Source: M0108 sp963841065
Lineage (GTDB): Bacteria > Pseudomonadota > Gammaproteobacteria > Chromatiales > Chromatiaceae
NCBI GenBank assembly: GCA_963841065.1
Contig: CAWJBI010000007.1
Span: 1 to 64,000, forward strand
Direction: 5' to 3'
DNA: 64,000 bases
A program made the translations under genes and the position numbers. The notes under the pieces were generated by a model. The model searched no databases, was not told the origin of the DNA, and saw only the letters and a program-made list of their open reading frames with translations. Each line of letters starts with the position of its first letter. Positions within the stretch are counted from its first letter, which is position 1. Of the stretch, positions 62,465 to 64,000 are shown in pieces.

Positions 62465-62583
62465 TCCCTGGCGGCCATGGAGCACTGGCACCACCTGATC
62501 CCATCCCGAACTCAGAAGTGAAACGGTGTATCGCCGATGATAGTGTGGGGCCTCCCCATGTGAAAGTAGGTCACCGCCAGGAC
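62465..62583 (+). rRNA. rrf: 5S ribosomal RNA
   Basis: About 119 bases; ends CCTGGCGG/CCGCCAGG pair, and CCCATCCCGAACTCAGAAGTGAAAC is the universal loop region. It follows 23S after 98 bases. Confidence 0.95.
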
Positions 62584-62591
62584 CTTTTCTC

Positions 62592-62623
62592 AACCCCGCC
62601 TTCCTCCCGAAGGCGGGGTTTTT
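62592..62623 (+). terminator. Intrinsic terminator of the rrn operon
   Basis: AACCCCGCCTT-CCTCCCG-AAGGCGGGGTT stem with a T-rich tail, directly after 5S rRNA. Confidence 0.9.
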
Positions 62624-62896
62624 CGTTGGGTCCCGGATAACTGTTGACCCAGGGGGTTCCCCAGCGCGACGCCCAGGACCCTACCAGGAAACAGCCCTGG
62701 GCGCGGTTGCGGTATGACCCCGGTGCCAGTCAAGGGTTGGCGAAATCGGGGAGTCCGCTGTGCCAAGAGGATCAAGCCCAGCCTGAGGCCCCAGAGGCGT
62801 GGCTGGGCCGGTCTGGACGGGCCACGCTAAAATAACCAGGGGACGATGTCCGCAAAGCGAGTGGCAAAGTGGATCTGCAGGCCGTGACGGAGATAT
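62624..62896. other. Intergenic region after rrn, no gene seen
   Basis: GC-rich, no coding pattern or repeat. A GACGGAGATAT stretch before the ATG at 62897 could serve as ribosome site for the next gene. Confidence 0.5.
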
Positions 62897-63376
62897 ATGA
62901 AGACGAAATTAGTTTGGTTATCTTTAGGGGCCTTAGCCATCGGCATGATTGTCCTTTCTCTTTACAGGGTCTGGCCAATCCTTTTCCCACAAGTCGTTGC
63001 CATCGCCCCCTTGCTTCCTAGTTGTGATCTGCGCCGGGGTCCCTGCACGGGTAGCTTGCCGGAGGGCGGCAAAGTCCGTTTTGAGATCGAACCGCGCTCG
63101 CTACCTGTCCTCCAGCCCCTGGCTTTGAGGGTTCGTATCGAAGGTCTTGGGGCCCGTGCCGTTGAGGTTGATTTCGCGGGCACGGACATGAATATGGGCT
63201 ATAACCGGGTCCAGCTAGAGGCGGCGGGTTCTGGCGACTGGCAAGGTCAGGTGATCCTCCCCACTTGTGTGCGCAACCGCATGAATTGGGAGGCGAAGGT
63301 CCTTCTCACCACGGATCTCGGTCTCATGGCCGTGCCATTCCGCTTCGCCACCTTCAGTTCACCCCCCGAAGGATGA
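62897..63376 (+). CDS. Membrane-anchored periplasmic protein, unknown function
   Basis: 159 residues. One N-terminal helix (about residues 5-30), then a beta-rich domain with Cys43 and Cys50 (LPSCDLRRGPC), DMNMGYNR near 97-104 and LPTCVRNRMNWEA near 121-133. The DMNMG and strand pattern recall YtkA/FixH-type Ig domains, some of which bind copper. The Met and Cys residues could be ligands but nothing proves it. Ilv pathway genes follow. Confidence 0.6.
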   Translation: MKTKLVWLSLGALAIGMIVLSLYRVWPILFPQVVAIAPLLPSCDLRRGPCTGSLPEGGKVRFEIEPRSLPVLQPLALRVRIEGLGARAVEVDFAGTDMNMGYNRVQLEAAGSGDWQGQVILPTCVRNRMNWEAKVLLTTDLGLMAVPFRFATFSSPPEG

Positions 63377-63491
63377 CGGTAAAGGCTTCGCGTCGCTGCT
63401 TCCGGTAGAATTCGCCTCACCCTGGCCATCATTGGGCTCGGCTTTATTTGCCAGCCAATTGACGGCACCCGCTTACCTGTCGGAGACCACC

Positions 63492-64000
63492 ATGCCCCGT
63501 TATCGCTCCCGCACTACGACCGAAGGTCGCAACATGGCTGGCGCTCGCGCCCTGTGGCGCGCCACGGGCATGACCGATGCGGACTTTCAAAAACCTATCA
63601 TTGCTGTCGCCAATTCCTTCACCCAATTCGTCCCGGGGCATGTCCATCTCAAGGACATGGGGCAGTTGGTAGCCCGTGAAATCGAGCGGGCAGGTGGCGT
63701 GGCGAAGGAATTCAATACCATCGCCATTGATGATGGCATCGCGATGGGACATGGCGGCATGCTCTATTCACTGCCGTCACGCGACCTCATCGCTGACTCA
63801 GTGGAATTCATGGTCAATGCCCACTGCGCCGATGCCTTGGTCTGCATCTCCAATTGCGACAAGATCACACCCGGCATGTTGATGGCCGCCCTGCGCCTCA
63901 ACATCCCCGTCGTCTTCGTTTCTGGCGGCCCCATGGAGGCGGGGAAGGTTATACGTCAAGGGTCCGAGATCCATCTCGATCTGGTTGACGCCATGGTGGC
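63492..64000 (+). CDS. ilvD: Dihydroxy-acid dehydratase, N-terminal part
   Basis: Fe-S enzyme of branched-chain amino-acid synthesis; cut by the window end after about 169 codons. It starts MPRYRSRTTTEGRNMAGARA and includes the cluster-binding cysteine region CISNCDKITPGMLMAALRLNIP. The ATG at 63492 fits the family start. Acetolactate synthase, which acts two steps earlier in the pathway, is at 45.5 kb. Confidence 0.95.
   Translation, partial: MPRYRSRTTTEGRNMAGARALWRATGMTDADFQKPIIAVANSFTQFVPGHVHLKDMGQLVAREIERAGGVAKEFNTIAIDDGIAMGHGGMLYSLPSRDLIADSVEFMVNAHCADALVCISNCDKITPGMLMAALRLNIPVVFVSGGPMEAGKVIRQGSEIHLDLVDAMV

Overview
The window is a piece of a GC-rich gammaproteobacterial chromosome. The evidence is a complete gammaproteobacterial-style rpoBC / str / S10-spc-alpha block, a surE-pcm-rpoS neighbourhood, an argC-(coiled-coil protein)-bactofilin-erpA block, and an rrn operon in the order 16S-tRNA-Ile-tRNA-Ala-23S-5S. 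A full cbb3 oxidase operon and the overall gene mix fit Chromatiales (purple sulfur bacteria or relatives), but no photosynthesis or sulfur-oxidation gene lies here, so that placement is inference.

Layout. 1-7.5 kb: the end of rpoB, rpoC, rpsL, rpsG and tuf; fusA, normally between rpsG and tuf, is absent. 7.5-21.4 kb: the S10, spc and alpha ribosomal-protein operons, complete and in canonical order, with secY, rpmJ and rpoA, closed by an intrinsic terminator. 21.4-26.7 kb: a SAM-hydrolysing DUF62 protein, dapB, an Smr nuclease-like gene, surE, pcm and rpoS, without nlpD. 27.0-35.6 kb: ccoNOQP, a 54-codon membrane ORF, then ccoG, ccoH, ccoI and ccoS, i.e. the oxidase plus its copper/haem maturation set. 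35.8-43.9 kb: a YciK-like SDR lacking its catalytic residues, a squalene/phytoene-synthase-fold protein lacking its aspartate motifs, ubiG, two related membrane/coiled-coil proteins, a pteridine reductase, a MidA/NDUFAF7-type methyltransferase, a periplasmic thioredoxin, a TSUP permease and an exported protein of unknown function. 44-56.9 kb: mostly housekeeping (inositol-monophosphatase family, Sel1 protein, acetolactate synthase, SleB-like hydrolase, tpm, hemL, thiD, DUF5063, two A-type Fe-S carriers, argC, bactofilin, tyrS). 57-62.6 kb: an rrn operon with two tandem promoters and boxB/boxA antitermination modules. 62.9-64 kb: an anchored periplasmic protein and the start of ilvD.

How the genes work together. 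The first third is transcription and translation machinery. The middle is high-affinity respiration, followed by a cluster touching quinone synthesis and, by homology to NDUFAF6 and NDUFAF7, possibly respiratory-complex assembly. The rest is amino-acid (ilv, arg, dap), cofactor (haem, thiamine, Fe-S) and cell-wall metabolism.

A caution. Seven single-base GAINS break otherwise intact genes (end of rpoB, start codon of rpoC, secY, ccoO, ccoG, ccoI twice). Removing one base at each restores full-length family members, and no single-base loss was seen. Since rpoB, rpoC and secY are essential, I read these as residual insertion errors in the assembly, not biology. No CRISPR array, insertion sequence, prophage or integron was found.
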